Source: Nonomuraea jabiensis
Lineage (GTDB): Bacteria > Actinomycetota > Actinomycetes > Streptosporangiales > Streptosporangiaceae
Direction of reading: 5' to 3'
DNA length: 64,000 bases
NCBI RefSeq assembly: GCF_014204795.1
Contig: NZ_JACHMB010000001.1
Coordinates: forward strand, 12,800,501 to 12,864,500
Below, one piece after another: positions 17,615 through 26,400 of the stretch; positions within the stretch are counted from its first letter, which is position 1, and the number at the start of each line of letters is the position of its first letter. A program made the translations under genes and the position numbers. The notes beneath the pieces are model-generated. The model was not told the DNA's origin. It was given only the letters and a program-made list of their open reading frames with translations, and did no database searches.

Positions 17615-18868
17615 TTGTCTCCCTCTTCCTCCACGTTCAGAGCGCTGCGGCATCACAACTACCGGCTCTGGGCAGGAGCGGACCTCATCTCCGTGACCGG
17701 CACCTGGATGCAGGTGCTGGGTGTCAACTGGCTCATCCTGACGCTGACCGGCTCGGCGACCAGCGTCGGGCTCAGCCTCGTCATGCAGGCGCTGCCGACG
17801 CTGCTGCTGGGCATGTGGGGCGGCGCGCTGGCCGACCGGCTGCCGAGCCGCCCGGTCGTGATCGCCGCGCAGCTCGCGCAGGCCGCGCTCGCGGCGGTGC
17901 TGGCGATGATCGCGGCCACCGGGGCCCAGTCCGTCCTGCCGATCTACGGGGTGGCGCTGGCCGGCGGGGTGGTCAACGCGCTGGGCGGGCCGGCGCTCGG
18001 GCGGTTCGGCGCCGAGGTGGTGCCGCCCGCCGACCTGCCGAACGCGATGGCGCTCGGCTCGATCCTCAACTCCGCGGGCCGCATCCTGGGCATGAGCCTG
18101 GCGGGCGTGCTGCTGCCGTTCTCGGGGGACGAGGGACTGTTCCTGATCAACGCCGCCAGCTTCTTCGTGGTGGTCGCGGCGGTGCTGGCCATGCGCCGGG
18201 AGGAGTTCCACCTGCTCACGCCCTCCGAGCGGCGGGGCGGCTCGGTGCGCGAGGGCCTGCGGTACGTGCTGCGCACCCCGTGGCTGCTCGTCGTGCTGGC
18301 CCTGTGGTTCGTGCTGGGCAGCGTGGGGCGCAACTACCAGGTCACCATGGCCGCCATGAGCGCCGGCCCCCTGGACGCGGGCGCCCCCGGCTACGGCCTG
18401 CTGTCCACGGTCTTCGCCGTCGGCACCGTGCTCGGCGGCTTCCTGGCGGCCGCCCGGCCCCGGCTGACGCTCCGGCTGCTGCTGATCACGGCGTTCGTGA
18501 CCGGGGTGGCGCAGGCGCTGAGCGGGCTGATGCCGCAGCTGTGGACGTTCGCGGCCGTGCTGCTGCCGATCGCGGCCGGCGCGGTGGCGCTCGACACCAC
18601 CGTCTCGGCCCGCGCGCAGCTCGACACCCCCGAGCCGATGCGCGGCCGGGTCATCGCGGCGCTGTCCATCGTGAGCGCGGCGGCGGGCGCGGTCGGGGGG
18701 CCGCTGCTCGGCTGGCTCAGCGACACGCTCGGGCCGCGCGCCGCGCTGGAGATCGGCGGGGTGTCGTGCGTGGCGGCCGCGCTGCTCGCCGCCGCCGGGC
18801 TGGCCCGGCTGTCCGGCCGGACGCTCAGGCAGGCGGTACGGCCGCGCCCCGCCCTGGAGAACGCCTGA
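17615..18868 (+). CDS. MFS transporter (EntS/MFS_3 type)
   Basis: A 417-aa protein with about twelve hydrophobic segments, starting LSPSSSTFRALRHHNYRLW, which is the usual N-terminus of the MFS_3 group of siderophore and drug exporters. The loop motif GGALADRLPSRPVV between helices 2 and 3 matches MFS motif A. The TTG start at 17615 is supported by AGGA eight bases upstream; the frame is open upstream but does not look coding. It follows the ABC exporter and may share its regulation. Substrate unknown. Confidence 0.87.
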   Translation: MSPSSSTFRALRHHNYRLWAGADLISVTGTWMQVLGVNWLILTLTGSATSVGLSLVMQALPTLLLGMWGGALADRLPSRPVVIAAQLAQAALAAVLAMIAATGAQSVLPIYGVALAGGVVNALGGPALGRFGAEVVPPADLPNAMALGSILNSAGRILGMSLAGVLLPFSGDEGLFLINAASFFVVVAAVLAMRREEFHLLTPSERRGGSVREGLRYVLRTPWLLVVLALWFVLGSVGRNYQVTMAAMSAGPLDAGAPGYGLLSTVFAVGTVLGGFLAAARPRLTLRLLLITAFVTGVAQALSGLMPQLWTFAAVLLPIAAGAVALDTTVSARAQLDTPEPMRGRVIAALSIVSAAAGAVGGPLLGWLSDTLGPRAALEIGGVSCVAAALLAAAGLARLSGRTLRQAVRPRPALENA

Positions 18869-18903
18869 GACTGAACCCCGGTCCCACGGGTAGCCGTGGT
18901 CCC

Positions 18904-19467
18904 ATGGCAACCGACGTCATCACTCTGATCACCAAAGACCACCGGACCGTGGAATCGCTCTTCGAACGGCTCAAGACGGGTCAGGGCAACCAGAAGGCCA
19001 TCGTGACGGAGCTGCACGCCCTCCTGATCGCGCACGCCCGCGCCGAGGAGGACCGGGTCTATCCGGGCATCGACGCCCACCACAGCGTCGAGGAGCACAA
19101 GGAGGCCGAGATCCTGCTCGACGCCCTCGTACGGGCCGAGCCCGGCACCCCCGAGTTCCGCATGACGCTGGAGAAACTGGTCGAGTCCGTCACTCACCAC
19201 GTCGAGGAAGAAGAGAGCAGGATCCTGCCCGCGCTGGCGAAGTCGGTCGGCGACAAGGGGCTGCGGGAGCTCGGCAAGGCGTTCAAGGAGCGCAGGGCGG
19301 AGGAGCTGAAGGCGCTCAGCGTCCCCAAGCAGGCCGCGCCGGCCGGCTCCCGGGAGGGCGCCAGCAAGTCCGAGCTGTACGAACAGGCCAAGAAGGCCGA
19401 CATTCCCGGACGGTCCCACATGGACAAGGAAGAGTTGGCCCAAGCCCTGAGCAAGGCCAAGTCATAG
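18904..19467 (+). CDS. Hemerythrin-domain protein with C-terminal Rho-N/SAP-like segment
   Basis: A 187-aa protein. The first 140 residues form a hemerythrin HHE four-helix bundle with the expected ligands: DHRTVE, AHARAEEDRVYP, HHSVEEHKEAE and THHVEEEESRILP. Such proteins bind a di-iron centre and oxygen or react with peroxide and NO. Residues 155-187 (KSELYEQAKKADIPGRSHM, then KEELAQALSK) resemble the small Rho N-terminal/SAP-type helix-extended-loop-helix module. ATG 18904. The next gene begins 33 bp later and probably belongs to the same transcript. Confidence 0.88.
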   Translation: MATDVITLITKDHRTVESLFERLKTGQGNQKAIVTELHALLIAHARAEEDRVYPGIDAHHSVEEHKEAEILLDALVRAEPGTPEFRMTLEKLVESVTHHVEEEESRILPALAKSVGDKGLRELGKAFKERRAEELKALSVPKQAAPAGSREGASKSELYEQAKKADIPGRSHMDKEELAQALSKAKS

Positions 19468-19500
19468 GATTTCGGGCCGCGTCCTGGGTAGGGGGCGCAT

Positions 19501-19827
19501 ATGACCGAAAAACCTCCTGACCGGTTCGGCTTCAGTGACGAACAGGCGATCGAGTTCGAGGAGTGGACCGAGGATCTCGGTTTCTACCACGAGGTCAAGG
19601 AAGACGACCCCCAGCATCGGGACACCCTCGACGAACGCCTCCGCCGCGAGGCCAGGGACCGGCTCCACGAGCCCCGGCCCAAGCACCGGCTGACCCAGCC
19701 GGACGAAGGGCTGGCGCCCGACACGGAAGGCGAGGAGATCGCCCTCGAGTGGGGCGACGACGACGGGAACGACCTGTCGGCGGAAGAGCGTGCCATCCGC
19801 ATCGACCCCGACGAGAACCTCACGTGA
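19501..19827 (+). CDS. Acidic small protein, unknown function
   Basis: A 108-aa, strongly acidic protein starting at ATG 19501 with AGGGGG nearby. It contains FGFSDEQAIEFEEWTEDLG, a DTLDERLRREARDR segment and an ending SAEERAIRIDPDENLT. The LDERLRRE pattern recalls the actinobacterial DUF5709 proteins, but this is a weak resemblance. There are no membrane segments. It lies 33 bp after the hemerythrin gene, so a shared stress role is possible. Confidence 0.7.
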   Translation: MTEKPPDRFGFSDEQAIEFEEWTEDLGFYHEVKEDDPQHRDTLDERLRREARDRLHEPRPKHRLTQPDEGLAPDTEGEEIALEWGDDDGNDLSAEERAIRIDPDENLT

Positions 19828-19858
19828 TCCGTGCCCGCGCCGCCGTCACCGCCCGCGC

Positions 19859-19965
19859 GGCGTCCCGGCGCGGGCGCTCAGCCCAGGCGTCCCAGCACGG
19901 GCGGCGTTCAGCCGGGGCGTCCCAGCACCGGCAGCGTTCAGCCGAGGCGTTCCAGCACCGGCAGC
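19859..19965. repeat. 30-bp tandem repeat at the 3' end of the HAD gene
   Basis: Units beginning GGCGT at 19859 (27 bp, diverged), 19886, 19916 and 19946. On the minus strand the unit at 19938-19967 encodes the last residues of the HAD protein (PVLERLG and stop), and the others are untranslated copies of that end beyond the stop codon. Two or three point differences separate the copies. Confidence 0.88.
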
Positions 19966-20591
19966 AGGGCGTGCAGGTCGTCGACGATCGCGTCGGCGGC
20001 CTGCGCCTGCGGGCGCTCGGCGTGCAGGTACCCCCACGGGCCGCGGCGCAGCAGCGCCGTGCGCATGCCCGCCGCGGCGGCCGGGAGCACGTCGTTGTCG
20101 AGCCGGTCGCCGACGTAGAGGATCTCACCGGGCTCCCGCCCCGCGACCGCCGCCACCTTGGCGAAGAACCCGGATTCCGGCTTGGACACCCCCCACCCCT
20201 CGGAGGTGTGCACGGAGTCGGCGGGCAGGTCCATGGCGACCAGCGCCCCGTAGGCCCGCGCCGGCTGGTTGCCCGCGATGATCACCTGGTACCCGGCCGC
20301 CCTGATGGCCGCCAGGGCGTCGCGCACGTCGGGGTAGAGGTCGTCGGCGTCGAAGTGGTTGCGCAGGCCGTCGGGCTCGTCGCGCTCCCAGGCGGCCTCC
20401 TCCGCGCCCGCGTCGAAGCCGGGACGGATGAGCTCGAAGGCGTCGAGGTGGGGCCGGTCCAGCGCCGCCATCCCGCCGAGCGCGCCCATCAGCACGAACT
20501 CGCTCACGCCCAGCCGCGCCGCCCAGCGCGTCCAGATGCGCGCCTCGCTGATCAGCGTCTCCCCGACGTCGAACACCACGGCCTTGATCAT
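19938..20591 (-). CDS. HAD-superfamily hydrolase
   Basis: A 217-aa protein starting at ATG 20591 with GGGGGG just upstream. Motif I is VVFDVGETL, where the first Asp is the nucleophile; the second catalytic Asp of DxD is replaced by Gly, as in several HAD-IA groups. Motif II is VIIAGNQP, motif III the Lys in VSKPESGFF, and motif IV LYVGDRLDNDVLPA. A small helical cap follows motif I. It probably dephosphorylates a small metabolite. Divergent from katE; its 3' end has been amplified as 30-bp repeats. Confidence 0.87.
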   Translation of the reverse strand: MIKAVVFDVGETLISEARIWTRWAARLGVSEFVLMGALGGMAALDRPHLDAFELIRPGFDAGAEEAAWERDEPDGLRNHFDADDLYPDVRDALAAIRAAGYQVIIAGNQPARAYGALVAMDLPADSVHTSEGWGVSKPESGFFAKVAAVAGREPGEILYVGDRLDNDVLPAAAAGMRTALLRRGPWGYLHAERPQAQAADAIVDDLHALLPVLERLG

Positions 20592-20667
20592 CAATCCCCC
20601 CGTTTCAACCGATCCGCACGGGCACCTAGATAAAACGCCCGACAAATCCTATAAGGGGGATTTCTTC

Positions 20668-22671
20668 ATGCAGCCAGAGCGCGACGCCAAGCAGCGGCAG
20701 CTCGACGCCGATCGCGTCCCACTCGACGATCGCACCATGACCACGGATCAGGGCGTCCCGGTCGATCACACGGACGACTCGCTGCGGGCGGGCACCCGCG
20801 GGCCGACGCTCATGGAGGACTTCCACTTCCGCGAGAAGCTCACCCGTTTCGACCACGAACGCATCCCCGAGCGCGTGGTCCACGCCAGGGGGGCGGGCGC
20901 GTACGGGGTCTTCCAGCTCTACGAGCCGCTCGGCGACCTGACCACGGCGGCCTTCCTGAACGACACCTCGACGCCGACGCCGACGTTCGTGCGCTTCTCG
21001 ACCGTCGCGGGCTCGCGCGGCTCGGCCGACACCGTGCGCGACGTACGCGGGTTCGCCACGAAGTTCTACACCCCTGAGGGCAACTTCGACCTCGTGGGCA
21101 ACAACTTCCCGGTCTTCTTCATCCAGGACGGCATCAAGTTCCCCGACTTCGTGCACGCGGTCAAGCCGGAGCCGCACAACGAGATCCCGCAGGCGCAGTC
21201 GGCGCACGACACGTTCTGGGACTTCATTCAGCTCCAGCCGGAGTCGCTGCACATGGTCATGTGGCTGATGTCCGACCGGGCGATCCCGCGCAGCTTCCGG
21301 ATGATGCAGGGATTCGGGGTGCACACGTTCCGGCTGGTGAACGCCTCCGGGCAGGGGACGTTCGTCAAGTGGCACTGGCGGCCGGTGCTGGGGACGTACT
21401 CGCTGGTGTGGGAGGAGGTGCTGCGCATCCAGGGCAACGACCCCGACTACAACCGCCGGGACCTGTGGGAGGCCATCGAGCGCGGCGCCTACCCCGAGTA
21501 CGAGCTGTGCGTGCAGCTCGTGCCCGAGTCGCGGGAGCACGACTTCGACTTCGACCTGCTCGATCCCACGAAGATCATCCCTGAGGAGCAGGTGCCGCTG
21601 CGGCCCGTCGGCAGGATGACGCTCAACCGCAATCCGCACAACTTCTTCGCCGAGACCGAGCAGGTCGCCTTCCACACCGCCAACGTCGTGCCCGGCATCG
21701 ACTTCTCCAACGACCCGCTGCTGCAGGCCCGCAACTTCTCCTACCTCGACACCCAGCTCCTGCGCCTGGGCGGGCCGAACTTCCCGCAGATCCCGATCAA
21801 CCGGCCGGTGAACGAGGTGCGCAACGACCAGCGTGACGGCTTCCACCAGCACCGGATCCACGAGTCGCGCACCAGCTACGCGCCCAACTCCATCAGCGGC
21901 AACCGCCCCGCGGCCACCGACGGCTACCGGCACTACCAGGAGCGGGTGGACGGCGTGAAGATCCGTCAGCGCAGCCCCAGCTTCGAGGACCACTACAGCC
22001 AGGCCACCCTGTTCTGGAACAGCATGGCGGACTGGGAGAAGCGGCACATCGTGGCCGCGTTCCTGTTCGAGCTCGGGCACGTGGAGCGCCCCCACATCAA
22101 GGAGGCCATGGTCCGGCACCTGGGCCGGATCCACCCCGACCTGGCCGCCCCGGTGGCCCAGGGGCTCGGCCTGCCCGAGCCGCCCAGGACCGAGGTCCAC
22201 GCCAACGCCTCACCCGCGCTCAGCATGACCGGCCAGCCGCAGAGCGTCGCCACCCGCAAGATCGCCATCCTCATGGCGGACGGGACGGACGCCGCCGAGG
22301 TGACCGCCCTGCGCGAGTCCCTGGAGGGCAAGGGCGCCATCTGCGAGGTGCTGGCCCCGGCGGAGGGCGCCGTGGCCGGCATCCCGGTGGACCGGCAGCT
22401 CGGCGCGGCCAGCTCGGTCCTGTACGACGCGGTGGTGGCCGCCGACGGCGCGGCCCTGGCCTCGCTGGGGCGGGCCCGGTTCTTCGTCATGGAGGCGTTC
22501 AAGCACGGCAAGGCCATCGGGGCCGTGGGGTCGGGGCGGGAGCTCCTGGAGGCCGCCCGGCTGCCCAGTGACGTGGGGGTGGTTATGGGGGACGGGATCG
22601 CGGAGAAGTTCGCGACCGCGGTGGCCAGCCACCGCTTCTACGAGCGGGACGTGAGCGCCGTCCCGGCGTGA
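20668..22671 (+). CDS. katE: Large-subunit monofunctional catalase (clade II, HPII-type)
   Basis: A 667-aa protein from ATG 20668, preceded by AAGGGGG. The catalytic His72 is in VVHARGAGAYG, the distal Asn in NNFPVFFIQDG, and the proximal haem ligand is Tyr359 in RNFSYLDTQ. After the core (about 500 residues) comes a flavodoxin/DJ-1-like C-terminal domain beginning KIAILMADGTDAAEV, which marks the large-subunit clade. It converts H2O2 to water and oxygen in the cytoplasm. The divergent HAD gene is 76 bp away. Transcription ends at the UUCG-capped hairpin at 22682. Confidence 0.95.
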   Translation: MQPERDAKQRQLDADRVPLDDRTMTTDQGVPVDHTDDSLRAGTRGPTLMEDFHFREKLTRFDHERIPERVVHARGAGAYGVFQLYEPLGDLTTAAFLNDTSTPTPTFVRFSTVAGSRGSADTVRDVRGFATKFYTPEGNFDLVGNNFPVFFIQDGIKFPDFVHAVKPEPHNEIPQAQSAHDTFWDFIQLQPESLHMVMWLMSDRAIPRSFRMMQGFGVHTFRLVNASGQGTFVKWHWRPVLGTYSLVWEEVLRIQGNDPDYNRRDLWEAIERGAYPEYELCVQLVPESREHDFDFDLLDPTKIIPEEQVPLRPVGRMTLNRNPHNFFAETEQVAFHTANVVPGIDFSNDPLLQARNFSYLDTQLLRLGGPNFPQIPINRPVNEVRNDQRDGFHQHRIHESRTSYAPNSISGNRPAATDGYRHYQERVDGVKIRQRSPSFEDHYSQATLFWNSMADWEKRHIVAAFLFELGHVERPHIKEAMVRHLGRIHPDLAAPVAQGLGLPEPPRTEVHANASPALSMTGQPQSVATRKIAILMADGTDAAEVTALRESLEGKGAICEVLAPAEGAVAGIPVDRQLGAASSVLYDAVVAADGAALASLGRARFFVMEAFKHGKAIGAVGSGRELLEAARLPSDVGVVMGDGIAEKFATAVASHRFYERDVSAVPA

Positions 22672-22681
22672 CCGGTACGCG

Positions 22682-22711
22682 AATCGGCCGTCCTTCGGGG
22701 CGGCCGATTTT
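22682..22711 (+). terminator. Rho-independent terminator of katE
   Basis: Stem AATCGGCCGTCC (22682-22693) pairs with GGGCGGCCGATT (22698-22709) with one G-U pair and a UUCG tetraloop, followed by TTTT. It is 10 bp past the katE stop. Confidence 0.9.
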
Positions 22712-22777
22712 CGTGGCATCGACCCGTCAGAGGTGGAATACTTAGCGTGCCCGTTCGAATACGAAGGGAGAGAATCC

Positions 22778-23482
22778 ATGGTCGCCATGGTGGAAGAAGA
22801 GCTCCACACGGACGCAGTGGAAGAGGAGGAGCACACCGACGCGGTGGAGCAAGAGCACGACTCCGGCTCCGCTGACGAGGAAGGCCACGCGGATGAGGCC
22901 AAGCAGGAGCCGACCCGGGTGCGTCTCCCCCGGACGCCAAGCACCGCCCGCGAATTGTTCGATGCCCTACCCCCCCTCCCCGGCTTCCGGGTCGAGGTCA
23001 TCGAAGGGAAACTGATCGTGAGTCCTATGGGCACCCCAGAACACACCTGGATGGCCGTAGACCTGAACAACGCCCTCTCTCCATTGTGCAAGGAGCGCGG
23101 ATGGCGAGGAGCACCCGGCGGCCTGAACGTCTGCATCGAAGGCCCCCGAGACTCGCTCATACCCGACTACGTCCTGACGCATCCCCTCTGCCCTCGCTGG
23201 GGCCCGGGAGAGCTGTTGTCGTCCGGGGTGATGATGGTCGCCGAGATCGTCTCGCCCAGCAGCGTCCACACCGACCGCGAGGAGAAGAGGCGTCTCTACG
23301 CACTGGGCCGGGTGCCGGTCTACCTGCTGATCGATCCGATCGCCGATGAGCCGAGTGTGACCGCGTTCAGCGATATCAAAGATGGCGTCTATCAGCGAAT
23401 GACCAGAGTGATCATCGGCACCCCGATCGCGCTACCCTCCCCCGTCGACTTCAAGCTCGACACCTCGATCTTCATGGCGTGA
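22778..23482 (+). CDS. Uma2-family putative restriction-type endonuclease with acidic N-terminal repeats
   Basis: A 234-aa protein from ATG 22778, supported by GAAGGGAG. Residues 1-50 are an acidic tail containing two copies of an EE(E/L)HTDAVEE-like unit. The rest is the DUF820/Uma2 PD-(D/E)XK fold: FRVEVIEGKLIVSP, LIPDYVLT (catalytic Asp), MVAEIVSPSSVHTD (catalytic Glu) and KRRLYALGRVPVYLLID. The family is widely expanded in actinobacteria and cyanobacteria; its substrate is unknown. The gene converges on hrpA and the two overlap by 11 bp. Confidence 0.85.
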   Translation: MVAMVEEELHTDAVEEEEHTDAVEQEHDSGSADEEGHADEAKQEPTRVRLPRTPSTARELFDALPPLPGFRVEVIEGKLIVSPMGTPEHTWMAVDLNNALSPLCKERGWRGAPGGLNVCIEGPRDSLIPDYVLTHPLCPRWGPGELLSSGVMMVAEIVSPSSVHTDREEKRRLYALGRVPVYLLIDPIADEPSVTAFSDIKDGVYQRMTRVIIGTPIALPSPVDFKLDTSIFMA

Positions 23483-26400
23483 GCTTCTCCATCGCCTTGG
23501 TGATGCGCTTCTCCGAGACCGGCGTCGGCGTGCCCAAGGTCTGAGCGAAGAAGCTCACCCGGAGCTCCTCGATCATCCACCGGATCTCCACCACGTCCGG
23601 ATCCCCCCTCCGCGCCGGGGGAAGCTTCTGGAGCACGTCGTGGTAGTCGTCCTCGACCTTGTGCACCTTGTCCATCCACTCCTGGTCCCGCCAGGGCTCC
23701 TCCGGGAGCTTGGTGAGGCGGCGGTCGATCGCCCGGATATAGCGCAGGATGTCGGACAAACGTCGATAACCGGTCGCCGTGACGAAACCCCGATAGACGA
23801 GCTTGCCGAGCTGGTCGCGGATGTCGTCCGTCGACGCGCTCGCCCGCATGGCGTCCAACTGACCGCCCGCCGCGTGCCAGACGCTCAGGATCTGCTCCAC
23901 CTTCGACAGCACGTCGGCCGCCGTGTCGTGCAGGTGAGCCCGTACGTGCTGGTAGAGGCGGTCGAAGGCCACCGGGTCCCACGCCGCGCCCCCGGCGTCG
24001 AGCATCAGCTTGTCGACGGCCGCGTTGACCACGTCCTCGAACAGCGCCACCGCCCCGCCGTGCGGGCTGCGTGACAGCGCCAGCTTGGCCTGGTTGGACA
24101 GGCCGCCCAGCAGGGATTTGGCCGGGTTGGTGACGTTGAGGAGGAGCAGGCGGCGCACGCCGGGCCAGTGGGAGCGGCGCTGCTCGGCCGCCGTGTCGAA
24201 GATCTTGATCGAGACGGAGTCGCCCGCGTCCACCAGCGCCGGATAGCCCTTCATCCGGCCCTGCTCGAACACCTTCGGCAGCGTCCCGAAGCTCCACGTG
24301 CGCAGGCCGGTCTGCTCCAGGTCGTCGCCGGCCTGCGAGAGCGTCTCCCGCAGGCGCGGCGCGAGGCGGCGCTTCAGCGCGTCGAGGTCCTTGTCCTCGG
24401 CCACCGTGCGCCTGCGCTCGTCGATCACCCGGTACGTGATGCGCAGATGGTCGGGCACCTGGTCGAGCTGCCAGGCCTCGCGCGGCACGCGTACGCCGGT
24501 CAGGCGCAGCAGCTCGCGCTCCACGGCCGCCAGCAGCGGCTCGCCGCCCTGCTTGACCCCCGCCAGCACCTGCTTGGCGTAGTTGGGGGCGGGCACGAAG
24601 TTGCGGCGCAGGGCCTTGGGCAGGGAGCGGATCAGCGCGGTGATCAGCTCCTCGCGCAGGCCGGGGATCTGCCAGTCGAAGCCGTCGGAGCTGACCTGGT
24701 TGAGCACCTGGAGCGGCACGTGGACGGTCACGCCGTCGGCGTCCGCGCCCGGCTCGAACTGGTAGGTCAGCTTCATCCGCTGGCCGAGCTGTTTCCAGGT
24801 GTCGGGGTAGTCGCGGGCGCTGACGTCGGCGCCCTCGTTGACCAGCATGTCCGGCGAGAACGTGAGCAGGTCGGGCGTCTGCTGCCTGGCCTGCTTCCAC
24901 CAGGAGTCGAAGTGGCGGGCCGAGACCACGTCGGCCGGCACCCGCTGGTCGTAGAAGTCGAACAGCGCCTCGTCGTCCACCAGGATGTCGCGGCGGCGCG
25001 CCCGGTTCTCCAGCTCCTCGACCTCGCCGAGCAGCCTGCGGTTGTCCTTGAGGAAGCGGTGGTGGGTGTCCCAGTCGCCCTCGACCAGGGCGTGCCTGAT
25101 GAACAGCTCGCGCGACAGGTCGGGGTCGATGCGGCCGTAGTTGACCTTGCGGCCCACCACGAGCGGCACCCCGTACAGGGTGACCTTCTCCAGGGCGATC
25201 ACCGCGCCCTGGTTCTTCTCCCAGTGCGGCTCGGAGTAGGTCCGTTTGACCAGGTGCTGGGCGAGCGGCTCGACCCAGTCGGGCTCGATCTTGGCGTTGA
25301 CCCGCGCCCAGAGCCGGGAGGTCTCGACCAGTTCGGCCGACATGACCCACTGCGGCTGCTTCTTGGCCAGCGCCGAGCCGGGGAAGATGGCGAAGCGGGC
25401 GTTGCGGGCGCCGAGGTATTCCTGGATCGGCCGGCGGCCGTCCTGGCCGCGCTGCTTGTCCATGACGTCCTTGACGCCGATGTGCGACAGCAGCCCGACC
25501 AGCAGCGAGGCGTGCACGTGGTACGGCTGCGCGGGCTGGCTGTTGGGCTGGGCGCCGAGCGACTGGCGCAGCTGGCTGTAGATGTCCTGCCACTCGCGTA
25601 CGCGCAGGTAGTTGAGGAACTCGGCCTTGCACAGCCGCCGGAAGGCGCTGGAGGACAGCTCCTTCTGCTTGTCGCGCAGGTAGTTCCACAGGTTGAGGTA
25701 GGCCAGGAAGTCGGACTCGGGGTCGGCGAAGCGCCGGTGCTTCTCGTCGGCCTGCTGCTGCTTGTCGGACGGGCGCTCGCGCGGGTCCTGGATGGACAGC
25801 GCCGCGGCGATCACCATCACCTCGCGCAGGCAGCCGTTCTTCTCGGCCTCCAGCACCATGCGGCCCAGGCGCGGGTCGACGGGCAGGCCGGCCAGCTTGC
25901 GGCCGACGCCGGTGAGCTTGCCGTGGGCGTCGAACGCGCCCAGCTCGTGCAGCAGGTTGACGCCGTCCTTGACCTGGCGGCGGTCCGGCGGCTCCACGAA
26001 CGGGAACGCCTCGATGTCGCCCAGCCCGATCGAGGTCATCTGGAGGATGACGGAGGCCAGGTTGGTACGCAGGATCTCGGGGTCGGTGAACTCGGGCCGG
26101 TTGAGGAAGTCCTCCTCCTCGTACAGCCGGATGCAGATGCCGTCGGAGGTGCGGCCCGAGCGGCCCTTGCGCTGGTTGGCGCTGGCCTGCGAGATGGCCT
26201 CGATCGGCAGCCGCTGCACCTTGGTGCGGTGGCTGTAGCGGGAGATGCGGGCGAAACCCGGGTCGACGACGTACTTGATGCCGGGGACCGTGAGCGAGGT
26301 CTCGGCGACGTTGGTGGCCAGCACGACGCGGCGGCCGGTATGGCGCTGGAAGACGCGGTGCTGCTCGGCGGCGCTCAGGCGGGCGTAGAGCGGCAGGATC

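Noticed and set aside
15775..18868. A resistance or biosynthetic gene cluster around the ABC and MFS exporters
   Set aside because: No biosynthetic enzyme lies between or beside them; a MarR-controlled efflux unit is enough to explain the genes.
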